Positions 15,784-25,535 of a DNA stretch of 64,000 nt are shown one piece after another (within the stretch, counting starts at the first letter, position 1; the number at the start of each line of letters is the position of its first letter). A program made the position numbers and the translations under genes. The DNA comes from Paenibacillus gorillae (GTDB lineage Bacteria > Bacillota > Bacilli > Paenibacillales > Paenibacillaceae): contig NZ_CBVJ010000023.1 of the NCBI RefSeq assembly GCF_000513275.1, positions 1 through 64,000 on the forward strand, in the 5' to 3' direction. The notes beneath the pieces are model-generated. The model saw only the letters and a list, made by a program, of their open reading frames with translations. It was not told where the DNA came from and made no database searches.

Positions 15784-18309
15784 ATGTTAAAACCATCATT
15801 GCCCATCGATGAAGTGCTGCCAGAACTACTGGCAGCGCTTCGGACAAATACCGGTGTTGTGCTGACAGCGGAACCCGGCGCGGGCAAGACGACGAGAGTG
15901 CCGCTTGCACTGCTGGACGAGCCGTGGCTGCAAGGGCGCAAAATTATTATGCTGGAGCCGAGACGGCTGGCAGCTCGTTCCGCAGCTAAATATATGGCGG
16001 ATATGCTGGGCGAGCCGGTGGGGGCAACGGTCGGCTATCGGGTGCGGCTCGATACGAAGGTGAGCCGTTCGACCCGCATCGAAGTCGTTACCGAAGGCAT
16101 TCTCACGCGGATGCTGCAAGAGGATCAAGCATTGGAGCAGGTTGGGGCGGTGTTGTTCGACGAATTTCACGAGAGGCATCTGCATGGTGATTTGGGGCTG
16201 GCGTTATGCCTGCAGACGCAGGCGCTGCTTCGGGATGATCTGCGCCTGCTCGTCATGTCCGCGACGCTAGATACGGCAGCCGTAGCCGCACTGCTGGACG
16301 AAGCGCCGGTTATCACCAGCAAAGGCCGGGCCTATCCGGTGAATACAGTCTATCTTTCGTCGCGGCCGGAGGGCAAGCTGGAGGCCAATATGGCCGTTCT
16401 TATTGAACAGGCTATGCGAGACAGCGAGGGAGACGTCTTGGCTTTTCTTCCCGGTGTAGGAGAAATTAGACGGACAGCCTCCTTACTTGCACAGGCTGGC
16501 GTTAATGCGGACTGGGCAGTAAGGATAACGGAACTTCACGGCAATATGCCGCTTGAAATGCAGGATGAAGCGATAGCACCATGTAAGCCGGGAGAGCGGA
16601 AGGTTGTGCTTGCTACGTCGATTGCAGAATCGAGCTTGACTGTGGAAGGGGTTCGTATCGTCGTGGACAGCGGGCTTATGCGGGTTCCGCGTTTCTCGCC
16701 GCGAACCGGGATGTCAAGGCTTGAGACGATTCAGGTGTCACAAGCGTCAGCCGATCAGCGGAGAGGCCGTGCAGGCCGGCTGGCGCCTGGCGTTTGTTAC
16801 CGGCTATGGACGGAACAGGAGCAGCGCTATTTGCCGGAGCAGAGCACGCCTGAGCTTGCAGAAGCGGATTTGACGCAGCTGGCGCTGGAGCTCGCCGTAT
16901 GGGGCATTCAGCAGCCATCCGAGCTCCGCTGGCTGGACGAGCCGCCGCAAGCGGCGTTCGAGCATGCGACGGAGCTCTTGAAGCTGCTGCGCGCCATCGA
17001 TGCTTCCGGCAAGCCAACAAGCTGGGGCAGGCGTATGGCCAGACTGGGTTTGCATCCTCGACTGGGCTATATGCTGCTCCGGGCGAAGCGGCTTGGATTG
17101 GCGGAAACTGCCAGCGAATTGGCTGCGCTGCTCAGCGAACGTGATTTGCTGCCGCAGGAGCGCAATGTCGACCTGATGCTGCGGGTCGATGCGCTTAAGG
17201 GCAGAGGCGCTGGTGCCGCAGACCGCGGCGCTGTTCAGCGGATGAAAGCGCAAGCGGCACAGTGGATGCGGATGCTGGATACAGCTGATGGAGAGGAGGC
17301 CGGCGGCGGGAAAGAAGCGGAACAGCGGGAGCAGACGACAGAAGGTGAGCCTTTCGGCTTGCTGCTAGCTTTCGCTTTCCCTGACCGGATTGCCCAGCGG
17401 CGGAACGACGGCCGCTACTTGCTGGCGAACGGCCGGGGAGCTGCGCTTCCTGAGCTTCAGCCGTTATCGCGGGCTGCGTATTTAGTCGCAGCCGAGCTGG
17501 ATGATTCCGGTACAGAAAGCCGGATTCGGCTGGCAACTATGCTTCAAGCGGAACAGCTTCAGCTGGCAGCAGGCGAGCAAATTGACGTACAGGATTCGGT
17601 GGAGTGGGACTCTGCCGCTGGAGCTGTCAGGGCGCGCCGGCGGCAGCGGCTGGGTGCTATTGTCTTGAAGGAGGGCCCACAGCCGAAGCCTGATCCCGAG
17701 CAAGTGGCAAGGGCGCTGCTGGATGGTATCCGGCAATCAGGGCTAGGGCTGCTCCAGATGAGCAAGCAGTCGTTGCAGCTGCTCGCACGAATGCGACTGA
17801 TGTCAGGGAGGAACAAGGACTGGCCGGATGTTTCGGAGGAGACGCTGCTTGCGACTCTTGAGGATTGGCTGCTGCCGCATTTGACCGGAATGAAAAATCG
17901 CAACGATCTGCAGCGGCTGAATATGTTTCAAGTGCTGCAATCAGTGTACAGCTGGCAGCAGTGCCAACAGCTCGATGAGATGGTGCCAACTCATATTACC
18001 GTGCCGAGCGGCTCGCGTATTCCTGTAGATTATAGCGATCCCGAAGCGCCATTCATTGCTGTTCGGCTGCAGGAGCTGTTCGGCTTGCGGGAAACGCCGA
18101 TGCTGGCTGGCGGCAAGCTGCCGCTTACGATTCATCTGCTTTCCCCTTCCCAGCGGCCGGTTCAGGTGACTCGGGATTTAGGCAGCTTTTGGAGCGGCGC
18201 TTATTTCGAAGTGAAAAAAGATCTAAAAGGAAGATATCCGAAGCACTATTGGCCGGACGATCCCTATGCCGCGCAGCCTACTAATCGGGCGAAGCCGCGG
18301 GGGCAGTAA
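15784..18309 (+). CDS. hrpB: ATP-dependent helicase HrpB
   Basis: 841 residues, the standard HrpB length. Walker A is AEPGAGKTTRVP near residue 34, the DEAH-type box is FDEFHERH near 122, SATLD follows, and the helicase C motifs include ATSIAESSLT and QRRGRAGR near 325. An HA2-like region and the HrpB-specific C-terminal domain follow. It is a DExH-box RNA/DNA helicase of unsettled role. The ATG at 15784 is 8 bases after GGAGG; a TTG at 15769 overlaps that site and is less likely. Confidence 0.92.
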   Translation: MLKPSLPIDEVLPELLAALRTNTGVVLTAEPGAGKTTRVPLALLDEPWLQGRKIIMLEPRRLAARSAAKYMADMLGEPVGATVGYRVRLDTKVSRSTRIEVVTEGILTRMLQEDQALEQVGAVLFDEFHERHLHGDLGLALCLQTQALLRDDLRLLVMSATLDTAAVAALLDEAPVITSKGRAYPVNTVYLSSRPEGKLEANMAVLIEQAMRDSEGDVLAFLPGVGEIRRTASLLAQAGVNADWAVRITELHGNMPLEMQDEAIAPCKPGERKVVLATSIAESSLTVEGVRIVVDSGLMRVPRFSPRTGMSRLETIQVSQASADQRRGRAGRLAPGVCYRLWTEQEQRYLPEQSTPELAEADLTQLALELAVWGIQQPSELRWLDEPPQAAFEHATELLKLLRAIDASGKPTSWGRRMARLGLHPRLGYMLLRAKRLGLAETASELAALLSERDLLPQERNVDLMLRVDALKGRGAGAADRGAVQRMKAQAAQWMRMLDTADGEEAGGGKEAEQREQTTEGEPFGLLLAFAFPDRIAQRRNDGRYLLANGRGAALPELQPLSRAAYLVAAELDDSGTESRIRLATMLQAEQLQLAAGEQIDVQDSVEWDSAAGAVRARRRQRLGAIVLKEGPQPKPDPEQVARALLDGIRQSGLGLLQMSKQSLQLLARMRLMSGRNKDWPDVSEETLLATLEDWLLPHLTGMKNRNDLQRLNMFQVLQSVYSWQQCQQLDEMVPTHITVPSGSRIPVDYSDPEAPFIAVRLQELFGLRETPMLAGGKLPLTIHLLSPSQRPVQVTRDLGSFWSGAYFEVKKDLKGRYPKHYWPDDPYAAQPTNRAKPRGQ

Positions 18310-18322
18310 AGGAAGGAAGTGC

Positions 18323-18622
18323 ATGAGCATTCCAGTAGAGTGGTTATGGAGCTATTTGGTTGTCGTTAATGTAGTTGCGTTTGCCCTCATGGGAGCGGAT
18401 AAACATGCTGCCCGCAAAAAGCAAAGACGCGTACCTGAAAAACGGTTATTTGTCTTCGCGGCCCTAGGAGGAGCGGCTGGCGCTTGGATTGGGATGCAGG
18501 CGTATCGTCATAAGACGAAGCACCGGTCGTTCATGGTTGGTATGCCGCTGCTGATTCTGTGGAACCTGATAGCGGTTTATGTTGTTTTACACTTGCTAGG
18601 GAAGTTGGTTCTTCCGTTCTAG
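18323..18622 (+). CDS. DUF1294 small membrane protein
   Basis: 99 residues with about three membrane segments. The conserved DUF1294 features are the N-terminal GADKHAARKKQRRVPEK motif and the later GMQAYRHKTKHRSF motif, both basic loops. The start at 18323 follows GGAAGGA. It begins 14 bases after hrpB and is probably cotranscribed. Function is unknown. Confidence 0.85.
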   Translation: MSIPVEWLWSYLVVVNVVAFALMGADKHAARKKQRRVPEKRLFVFAALGGAAGAWIGMQAYRHKTKHRSFMVGMPLLILWNLIAVYVVLHLLGKLVLPF

Positions 18623-18830
18623 TGTACGTTTAGCAGGAGCCGACCTTCTTCGCACCGTAGACACAGCTCTATGTTCAGATGTTTGAAGTATGAGGGGCTT
18701 GGCGTCATGATGGCGGGAGGTGTAATTGTTAATTTGCAGAGTTCCAGCATGAGAGCCACCACGGTGTAGTATCACGGTCCGCCCCCTCTCATCAAGAGTA
18801 AAAGCAAGAGCAAACGTAATGACAGCCGAA

Positions 18831-19017
18831 TCAAAATGTAAAAGTGCATTTTGATTCTGTCTAAACTCGCCTAAATCGCCATCAAAATGTAAAAGTGCAG
18901 GTGAAATAGCCTCAAATGGTCAAAATGGGCTCAAAAAGCACGATCAAACTGCACTTTTGCATTTTGACGGGCTAAATGGGCTATTTTACCCGTAACAAAA
19001 TGTACTTTTACATTTTG
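18831..19017. repeat. Intergenic repeat cluster A, two direct and two inverted units
   Basis: The 712-base gap 18623-19334 holds four copies of a 19-base unit close to TCAAAATGTAAAAGTGCAG. Direct copies are at 18831-18848 and 18882-18900. An inverted copy is at 18949-18967, and a variant palindrome (CAAAATGTACTTTTACATTTTG-like) is at 18996-19017. The first copy runs into CATTTTGA and so forms its own hairpin. The same units recur at 59180-59367. The rest of the gap, 18623-18830 and 19018-19200, shows no gene. Confidence 0.85.
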
Positions 19018-19206
19018 TTGCTCCGAATGGTGAATGTTAGGCCAACTGGGAGCTCACGCCACGGCACCCCGAACATTCCGGGCAAGGCTGCGGCCCTGCA
19101 GAGCGTGATACCCCTATAATGCTTGGAATACTTGCTCGACCAGTTGCTACGAGTCCAATCGAGTCGACCCAATAGCCCCAAGTACAGGAGCACACTGAGA
19201 ATTGGA

Positions 19207-19236
19207 TTGCCATTGGGCCTGTAATAATGGTATAGT
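19207..19236 (+). promoter_or_regulatory. Candidate helD promoter
   Basis: TTGCCA, an 18-base spacer and TATAGT. It is followed by a structured leader before helD. The match is moderate. Confidence 0.45.
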
Positions 19237-19257
19237 TGTAATCCATATTTTATCCAT

Positions 19258-19297
19258 CGCAAACATACTCGCCGTCGTTCAGACGGCGATCTTTGCG
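19258..19297 (+). other. Stem-loop in the helD leader
   Basis: An inner CGCCGTC/GACGGCG stem and an outer CGCAAA/TTTGCG stem lie 38 bases before the helD start. No T-run follows, so it is not a clear terminator. Confidence 0.5.
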
Positions 19298-19334
19298 TTT
19301 GAGAGAGTAATCAACCTTAGGAGGTAACTGACAC

Positions 19335-21428
19335 ATGACGGTTCAAAGTGCCTATCAAGAAGAGAAGGACCGGCTCGCGATGTCGATGAATGAGATCGTC
19401 GCGCAGTTGAATGAGATCGGTCCGCGATACACAGGCCATGACTTCACGGAGCAAATGCTCGACCTGCAGCGCGAAGAGCGCAAGCAAAGGCTGGAGATCG
19501 CACAGCGGGAGCCTTATTTCGGACGCATCGATTTTCAGGAGACACAGGCGGAGGCAAGCAAGCCGCTCTATATCGGTAAAGCCGGCGTGGCGAAACAGAG
19601 CAACAAGGATGAGCTGATCGTCATCGATTGGCGGGCTCCTGTAGCCAGCCTTTTCTATTCTTTTACGGGTGGAGAGGATATGGCTGCCTACGAATCGCCG
19701 GAGGGCGAAATTGAAGGCTACGTGCATTTGAAACGCAACCTGATGGTCCGGCACGGGGAGTTAGTGCGCATGGTGGACAGCTATACGCGCGGACAAGAGG
19801 ATGACGCCGTTACCGATGAGTTTCTGCTCTACCGGTTAGGCGAGAATAAGGATAATAAGCTTCGCGACATCGTCTCCACCATCCAGCACGAGCAGGATCA
19901 AATTATCCGTTCGGAGCGGGCAAAGGCGCTGTTTATTCAAGGTGTGGCGGGCAGCGGTAAGACGACGGTGGCGCTGCACAGGCTTGCATTCCTTCTCTAT
20001 CAATATGCAGATCGGATGCGTGCCGAGCGAATGATTATATTCGCGCCGAACCGGATGTTTCTTGACTATATTTCCGGCGTGCTGCCGGAGCTTGGCGTAG
20101 GCGATATTCAGCAGACGACGTTCGCGGACTGGGCGCTTGAGCTTCTGGAGCTTGAGGTGTCGCTCGCAAGCACGGAGGATACGCTCAATTATTGGTTCGA
20201 GCAGCACCGTACGGCGGAGGAGGCTGCGAATTCTTCCGGCAGGCTGAAGGGTTCGCTGGCGTTCAAAGCGATCGTGGATCAGCGCATTGCCGAGACGGCA
20301 GCCCGCATCGTACCGGTCATTCCGTTCGAACCGCTTCCGGGACTGGTACTTAAGCCCGAGCAGATGCAGGAGTGGTACGACACAGATTACGGCGAAGAGA
20401 CGCTGATGAAGAAACGCGACCGGCTGGCGAGCCGTATTCGCCGCTGGTTTGAGTCGGAGCTAAAAACCCGCGGCATCACGGATAAAAAAATTCGGGCGAA
20501 GGCTTCCGCTAAGCTGAACGCTTTTCTGAAAAAAATTCCTTCCTATACGGCTCCTCAGCTGTATATGACGCTATTCCACGGCAAGCAGGCTTCCTCTGAG
20601 CTGCCGAAAGGCGTAGCTGCTGCAACCTGGTCTCGTCTAAAAGAAGGCAGAGTGGAAGGCGAGGATCTGGCTCCTCTGGCGTATATTCACTTGCGACTGC
20701 GCGGCTTGCAAACGCCGGCCTACGACCATGTCGTCATTGATGAAGCACAAGATTATTCACCGTTCCAGTTGGAGGCTCTACGACTTTGCCAAACGTCGCC
20801 ATCCATGACGGTGCTGGGCGACTTGCAGCAGGGGATTCATGACTATGCCGGCATCCAGAGCTGGAAGGAGCTTACAGCGCTGTTCGACGAGGAGCGTACC
20901 GGCTACTTCGAATTGAATCGGAGCTATCGTTCGACGATGGAAATTATCGAATTTGCCAACCGGATTTTAGGCGCGATGGGCGGCGGTGTAAAACCGGCAG
21001 TACCGGTATTCCGCAGCGGCGATTCTGTACTTGTTGAAGCCATCGAGCCTGAGGGCTGGGCTTCCGGCATCATCTCAACGGTCCGGGAATGGCAGAGCAC
21101 AGGCCTCTACGAGACGATATCCGTCATCGGGAGAACCGCGGAACAGTGTGAGCGGATATATGAAGCGCTCAAAGCTGATGGACTGGAGCCATCCCTAGTG
21201 CGAAGCAAGCAGCCGGAATACGGGGGCGGACTGTCAGTTGTACCGGTTTATTTGTCAAAAGGGCTGGAGTTTGACGCCGTACTTATCGCAGATGCGGATG
21301 CGGACAGCTACGCGAATCATGATGCCAAACTGCTCTATGTCGGCTGTACGAGAGCACTGCACAAATTAAAGCTGATTCATAGTGGAGAATTAACGGCATT
21401 AATTGCTCCGGAGCAGTTGACAACGTAA
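19335..21428 (+). CDS. helD: HelD-type RNA polymerase-associated UvrD-family ATPase
   Basis: 697 residues. An N-terminal coiled coil (about 1-60) is followed by the conserved YIGKAGV and VIDWRAPVASLFY segments, Walker A GVAGSGKTTVALHR near 205, a Walker B motif VIDEAQDYSPFQ near 470, LNRSYRST near 530 and a C-terminal YVGCTRALHKL motif. In Bacillus, HelD binds RNA polymerase, releases nucleic acids and recycles stalled enzyme. The GGAGGT site 10 bases upstream is strong. The length fits the Firmicutes family. Confidence 0.9.
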   Translation: MTVQSAYQEEKDRLAMSMNEIVAQLNEIGPRYTGHDFTEQMLDLQREERKQRLEIAQREPYFGRIDFQETQAEASKPLYIGKAGVAKQSNKDELIVIDWRAPVASLFYSFTGGEDMAAYESPEGEIEGYVHLKRNLMVRHGELVRMVDSYTRGQEDDAVTDEFLLYRLGENKDNKLRDIVSTIQHEQDQIIRSERAKALFIQGVAGSGKTTVALHRLAFLLYQYADRMRAERMIIFAPNRMFLDYISGVLPELGVGDIQQTTFADWALELLELEVSLASTEDTLNYWFEQHRTAEEAANSSGRLKGSLAFKAIVDQRIAETAARIVPVIPFEPLPGLVLKPEQMQEWYDTDYGEETLMKKRDRLASRIRRWFESELKTRGITDKKIRAKASAKLNAFLKKIPSYTAPQLYMTLFHGKQASSELPKGVAAATWSRLKEGRVEGEDLAPLAYIHLRLRGLQTPAYDHVVIDEAQDYSPFQLEALRLCQTSPSMTVLGDLQQGIHDYAGIQSWKELTALFDEERTGYFELNRSYRSTMEIIEFANRILGAMGGGVKPAVPVFRSGDSVLVEAIEPEGWASGIISTVREWQSTGLYETISVIGRTAEQCERIYEALKADGLEPSLVRSKQPEYGGGLSVVPVYLSKGLEFDAVLIADADADSYANHDAKLLYVGCTRALHKLKLIHSGELTALIAPEQLTT

Positions 21429-21538
21429 TAGTAAATTTGACAGTATTAAGACAACTCCTTTAGGCATATTGACTTTAAAGTGACTTGTAACTAAACTTGC
21501 TACAAAGCGCTATAATCCCATGTCCAGGAAGGAATTGA

Positions 21539-22252
21539 ATGGCATTGAGTAAACCGAAACCAAAAAAGCAAAATCGCCCCAACACGTATAAGCAATCTAA
21601 AGAGGCGCAGCGAAAAGGGTCGAACAAATCGCTTATTTTTCTGACACTGGCGTTTGTGGCCGTTATTGCTGTCATCATTATCGGCCTGAACCAGCAAGGC
21701 AAACCGGCTAGCTTCGATTATGCTTCATTGCCAACGCAAGGAAGCGCGGAAGCACCAGTCAAACTCGTCGAATTCGGCGACTACAAATGTCCATCCTGCC
21801 AATTTTTCGCGCAAAATATTAAACCGCAGCTAGAGAAGGATTTTATCGAAACAGGCAAAGCTTCGCTATCTTTCGTAAACTATACGTTCATCGGCCCGGA
21901 CTCGGTGACGGCAGCCCTGGCGGCTGAATCGGTTCATCAGCAAAATCCGGAAGCTTACTGGACATACTACAAAACGTTGTATGACAACCAGCAGGACGAG
22001 CGAATTGAATGGGCAACGCCGGATCATCTCGTACAACTGGCGAAGGACGCTAACCTGCCGATCGACTTCGATAAGCTGCGCAGCGACATCGACAACAAGA
22101 CCTATCAAAAAAGAGTGGACAAGGATAATGACTCTGTTCGTCCATTGAACGTAACGGGCACGCCGACGCTGTTCATCAACGGCAAGAAGTATACCGGTTC
22201 GATGGATTACGTATCGATTAAAGCGACGATCGAAAAAACGCTGAAGGGGTAA
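21539..22252 (+). CDS. bdbD: Thiol-disulfide oxidoreductase BdbD (DsbA-like)
   Basis: 237 residues with a lysine-rich N-terminus, one membrane anchor (about 31-49) and an extracytoplasmic thioredoxin-like domain. The active site is CPSC in GDYKCPSCQFFA, and the cis-proline loop is GTPTLFING. It oxidises cysteines of exported proteins and is recharged by BdbC, encoded 6 bases downstream. A TATAAT at 21511-21516 suggests its promoter; the -35 is weak. Confidence 0.9.
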   Translation: MALSKPKPKKQNRPNTYKQSKEAQRKGSNKSLIFLTLAFVAVIAVIIIGLNQQGKPASFDYASLPTQGSAEAPVKLVEFGDYKCPSCQFFAQNIKPQLEKDFIETGKASLSFVNYTFIGPDSVTAALAAESVHQQNPEAYWTYYKTLYDNQQDERIEWATPDHLVQLAKDANLPIDFDKLRSDIDNKTYQKRVDKDNDSVRPLNVTGTPTLFINGKKYTGSMDYVSIKATIEKTLKG

Positions 22253-22258
22253 TATCCA

Positions 22259-22720
22259 TTGAGATATGAATCTTGGAGTCAAAGGACCGGCCTGTACTTA
22301 GCTTGGCTGGTATCGCTCGTAGCGACCGGAGGCAGCTTGTATTTCAGTGAAATCGAAGGCTTTATTCCATGCGATTTGTGCTGGTACCAGCGTATATTTA
22401 TGTATCCGCAAGCGATTATTCTAGGCATCGCAGCTTATCGCGGCGACCGCCGTATCGTCTGGTACACGCTGCCGCTCAGCTTGATTGGCGGACTGATTTC
22501 CCTGTATCACAACATCGAAATTTGGTTTCCTAAGCTTGGTGAGGTTGCACCTTGCCGTTCCGGCATTCCATGCAACCAAGACTATCTCAATTGGCTGGGC
22601 TTCATTACGATTCCGCTGATGGCGCTTGCCGCTTTCATCTTGATTACGATTTTCTTGCTGTTGGCGCGTGAAAGAGCTCAACTGCAAGAAGATGCAGATG
22701 AGCAGGAGTCAGCAGAGTAA
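22259..22720 (+). CDS. bdbC: Disulfide bond formation protein BdbC (DsbB-like)
   Basis: 153 residues with four membrane segments. The first redox pair is in PCDLCWYQR and the second in CRSGIPC, matching the quinone reductase BdbC/DsbB. It reoxidises BdbD and passes electrons to quinone. The TTG start follows AAGGGG by about 9 bases. The gene ends just before a strong terminator, so bdbD-bdbC is a two-gene unit. Confidence 0.9.
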   Translation: MRYESWSQRTGLYLAWLVSLVATGGSLYFSEIEGFIPCDLCWYQRIFMYPQAIILGIAAYRGDRRIVWYTLPLSLIGGLISLYHNIEIWFPKLGEVAPCRSGIPCNQDYLNWLGFITIPLMALAAFILITIFLLLARERAQLQEDADEQESAE

Positions 22721-22741
22721 CAAAATGTTCAAATGTAACAG

Positions 22742-22789
22742 AAAAAAGCTCCGAACGGGCCAGGTATGCTGGCTGTTCGGAGCTTTTTT
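22742..22789 (+). terminator. Intrinsic terminator after bdbC
   Basis: AAAAAAGCTCCGAAC and its complement GTTCGGAGCTTTTTT enclose an 18-base loop. The T-run on the plus strand ends the bdbDC transcript. Confidence 0.85.
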
Positions 22790-22837
22790 CATCTATAATA
22801 GACCTATTCTATTAATAAATTATCGGAGTGAATACGT

Positions 22838-23518
22838 TTGTCGGATTGGACTTGGGAACAATGGACGGAGCCGCTCCTCCTATCTCTGCGCATTGCGCTG
22901 ATTGCCAGTGTCATCGTGCTTGCGTTAGGTACGCTAGTAGCCTGGCTTATGACGAAAAAGCCGCTGCGGGGCGCTTTATGGCTGGAAACGTTATTCATGC
23001 TGCCGCTTGTCCTGCCCCCGACTGTCGTCGGATTTCTGCTGCTTGTTGTTATAGGGCGAAGAGGCTTGGCCGGCAAAGCGTATGAATGGCTGTTCGGGCA
23101 GCCGGTTATCTTTACTTGGATGGCTGCAGTTATCGCAGCTGTCATCGTCGCTTTTCCGCTCGTCTATCAGACGATGAAAAACGGTTTTGCGGCGGTAGAC
23201 AAGCATTTGGTGGAAGCGGCGCGTTCAGCGGGAGCGAGCGAATGGCAGGTGTTTCGCCATATTTCCTTGCCGCTGGCAAGCCGCTCGCTTATGACAGCCT
23301 ATTTACTCGGCTTTGCCCGGAGCCTTGGAGAGTTCGGCGCTACGCTGATGGTGGCCGGCAATATTCCGGGCGTCACGCAAACGACACCGACAGCTATTTA
23401 TGTAGCAGTCGAATCCGGCAATATGGGACTTGCCTGGGCATGGACTGGAGCTATCGTCTTGGTTTCGTTCGTCATGCTTTACTTGACAGGACGAAGAAGT
23501 GACCGATTAGACAAGTAA
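22838..23518 (+). CDS. modB: Molybdate ABC transporter permease ModB-like
   Basis: 226 residues with about five membrane segments and the EAA loop in SAGASEWQVFRHISLPLASR. The segments LVLPPTVVGFLLL and FGATLMVAGNIPGVTQT are typical of ModB. It would form the membrane pore for molybdate (or tungstate) uptake. No modA or modC is next to it, which is unusual for an ABC importer. The TTG start is preceded by CGGAGTG. The nas/mob genes 12 kb to the left would be the consumer of the molybdenum. Confidence 0.85.
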   Translation: MSDWTWEQWTEPLLLSLRIALIASVIVLALGTLVAWLMTKKPLRGALWLETLFMLPLVLPPTVVGFLLLVVIGRRGLAGKAYEWLFGQPVIFTWMAAVIAAVIVAFPLVYQTMKNGFAAVDKHLVEAARSAGASEWQVFRHISLPLASRSLMTAYLLGFARSLGEFGATLMVAGNIPGVTQTTPTAIYVAVESGNMGLAWAWTGAIVLVSFVMLYLTGRRSDRLDK

Positions 23519-23605
23519 GCAACCGTGCGTCTTTGCAACTGCAGTATCCCGGAATGCACCCATTTGATCGTTGATTTCGTATTGCAAGCAAAGGGAGGCG
23601 TCAGA

Positions 23606-24442
23606 ATGATAAGGGAACATAGGGATACGGAGAAGCAGCTTGCCGATGCGCTGCGCGAGATTGAGGCATGGGAAAGCTCGCAGAAGGATTTATGGTTTTG
23701 GGAGAAGCTGGGCCGGTTGCCATTCATGCTGCTGGATAAATTGACGCCTGCCATCATTCAGCAGAAAATCGGAGAAGCAGTTAATGAGGTTGGCGCGTTC
23801 ATCCAGACCGGCGGCCGCTATCTGCTGTCGGAGAAGTCGGTACTGGAACGATTGAAGAAGCAAATGCCTGATGGGACAGAAAGATTTGAACTGGACGGCG
23901 TCGCAAGATTGCCGCTTAGCGTTATGGATGTAACGGCAGACCAACTGTCCGCTAGCCGTTCGAAGCTCGCAACGGTGCAAGGGGCGACGACCGGCTTTGG
24001 CGGACTATTGACACTAGCCCTCGACATTCCCGCTATATTGGGTTTGTCGCTGAAGATTATACAGGAAATCGGCATCTGTTACGGCTATGATCCGAATCTC
24101 CGCGAGGAACGGGTATTTGCGGTGAAAATCATGCAGTTCGCCTCGTCGGATATCGTAGGCAAAAAGGCTATTTTAGATGAATTGGCGGTATTCGAGGGGA
24201 GTGACGGAGACAGGCAAATGATGTCGCAGCTTCAAGGCTGGCAGGAAGTCGTCGCTCTCTATCGTGACAATTTCGGCTGGAAGAAGCTGTTTCAGATGAT
24301 TCCAGTTGCAGGCATGCTGTTTGGCGCGTTTATCAACAGAGGCATGTTGAATGACGTAGCTGAGGCTGCAAAGATGCTGTATCGTAAAAGAAGAGTATTG
24401 CAAAAGATTGAAGAGAGCAGGGAACAGCATGATCGCATCTAG
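23606..24442 (+). CDS. EcsC family protein
   Basis: 278 residues. The EcsC-like features are the [19 protein letters not shown] start, a glycine-rich hydrophobic segment [26 protein letters not shown] (quoted in part) and a second hydrophobic segment [16 protein letters not shown]. It is probably membrane associated. EcsC was named from a Bacillus ABC transporter operon, but its function is unknown. The ATG at 23606 follows GGGAGG; an upstream extension to 23525 has no such site. It overlaps nos by 14 bases. Confidence 0.8.
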   Translation: MIREHRDTEKQLADALREIEAWESSQKDLWFWEKLGRLPFMLLDKLTPAIIQQKIGEAVNEVGAFIQTGGRYLLSEKSVLERLKKQMPDGTERFELDGVARLPLSVMDVTADQLSASRSKLATVQGATTGFGGLLTLALDIPAILGLSLKIIQEIGICYGYDPNLREERVFAVKIMQFASSDIVGKKAILDELAVFEGSDGDRQMMSQLQGWQEVVALYRDNFGWKKLFQMIPVAGMLFGAFINRGMLNDVAEAAKMLYRKRRVLQKIEESREQHDRI

Positions 24443-25532
24443 CGCTGCACTATGGTCGGAAGCGGAACAATTTATTATAGAATGTTATGCCGAGCTCGGA
24501 AAAAGTGAAGAAGAAGCTAAGCTCCGCTTGTCCGAGATTGAGCGGCTAATTGAGCGCGACGGCAGTTATACACATACGTACGAAGAATTGCAGCATGGCG
24601 CCAGACTGGCTTGGCGCAACAGCAACCGCTGTATCGGGCGGCTGTTCTGGCAATCATTAGAGGTCCGTGACGCAAGGGAACTAGAGCAAGAGGATGAGGT
24701 TGCTGAGGCGATATTTAATCATATTAAATATGCCACAAACGGAGGACGCGTTCGTTCAACCATTACCGTATTTGCCCCTGAGCGGCCGAACCGCCGTATT
24801 CGCATATGGAATCATCAGCTCGTCCGTTATGCCGGCTATCAGACAGAGCAAGGCGTAATTGGTGATCCGGCTTCCGTTGCATTTACAGAAGTTTGTACGA
24901 AGCTTGGCTGGAAAGGCCTCCAGACACCGTTTGATGTGCTGCCGCTCGTCATTCAGATTGATGACCGCAAGCCAAAGCTTTACGAGTTGCCGGAAGGCAT
25001 TGCGCTTGAGGTTCCGCTTGAGCATCCGGAGCTTGGAGAGGCTTTTCAAGCGCTGCAATTGAAATGGTATGCCGTCCCGTTCATTTCGGATATGAAGCTG
25101 GAAATCGGCGGCTTGAACTATACGGCTGCTCCATTCAACGGCTGGTATATGGGGACGGAGATCGGTGCACGCAACCTGGCTGATGTGCAGCGCTACAATC
25201 AGCTGCCGAAATTAGCGCAAGTGATGGGTCTGGATACGACGACGAATACGTCGCTATGGAAGGACCGGGCTTTAGTAGAGCTGAATGCGGCCGTTATCCA
25301 TTCCTATAAAAAGCATGGTGTCAGCATTGTGGATCATCACACGGCCGCAGAGCAGTTTATGCGGTTTGAGAAGCAAGAGGAGGCGAACGGCCGCGAAGTG
25401 ACGGGCAGATGGTCCTGGCTTATTCCGCCGCTGTCACCGTCCACAACCCCGATATGGCATCGGGGCTTTAAAGATAAACAATTGAAGCCGACCTACAGCT
25501 ATCAGGCAGCGGCTTATGATACCGGGGGTTAA
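24429..25532 (+). CDS. nos: Nitric oxide synthase oxygenase
   Basis: 367 residues, the length of bacterial NOS oxygenases without reductase domain. The haem thiolate is C68 in [14 protein letters not shown], and the arginine-binding glutamate lies in [12 protein letters not shown] near 245. The pterin-side motif [17 protein letters not shown] is near the C-terminus. It makes NO from arginine using electrons from general flavoproteins. The start at ATG 24429 overlaps the end of the EcsC gene by 14 bases; a TTG at 24408 is possible. In Bacillus, NO protects against oxidative stress. Confidence 0.95.
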   Translation: MIASSAALWSEAEQFIIECYAELGKSEEEAKLRLSEIERLIERDGSYTHTYEELQHGARLAWRNSNRCIGRLFWQSLEVRDARELEQEDEVAEAIFNHIKYATNGGRVRSTITVFAPERPNRRIRIWNHQLVRYAGYQTEQGVIGDPASVAFTEVCTKLGWKGLQTPFDVLPLVIQIDDRKPKLYELPEGIALEVPLEHPELGEAFQALQLKWYAVPFISDMKLEIGGLNYTAAPFNGWYMGTEIGARNLADVQRYNQLPKLAQVMGLDTTTNTSLWKDRALVELNAAVIHSYKKHGVSIVDHHTAAEQFMRFEKQEEANGREVTGRWSWLIPPLSPSTTPIWHRGFKDKQLKPTYSYQAAAYDTGG

Positions 25533-25535
25533 TCT

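Noticed and set aside
18831-19017. CRISPR array
   Set aside because: Units occur in both orientations with irregular spacing, only four copies are present, and no cas genes lie nearby.
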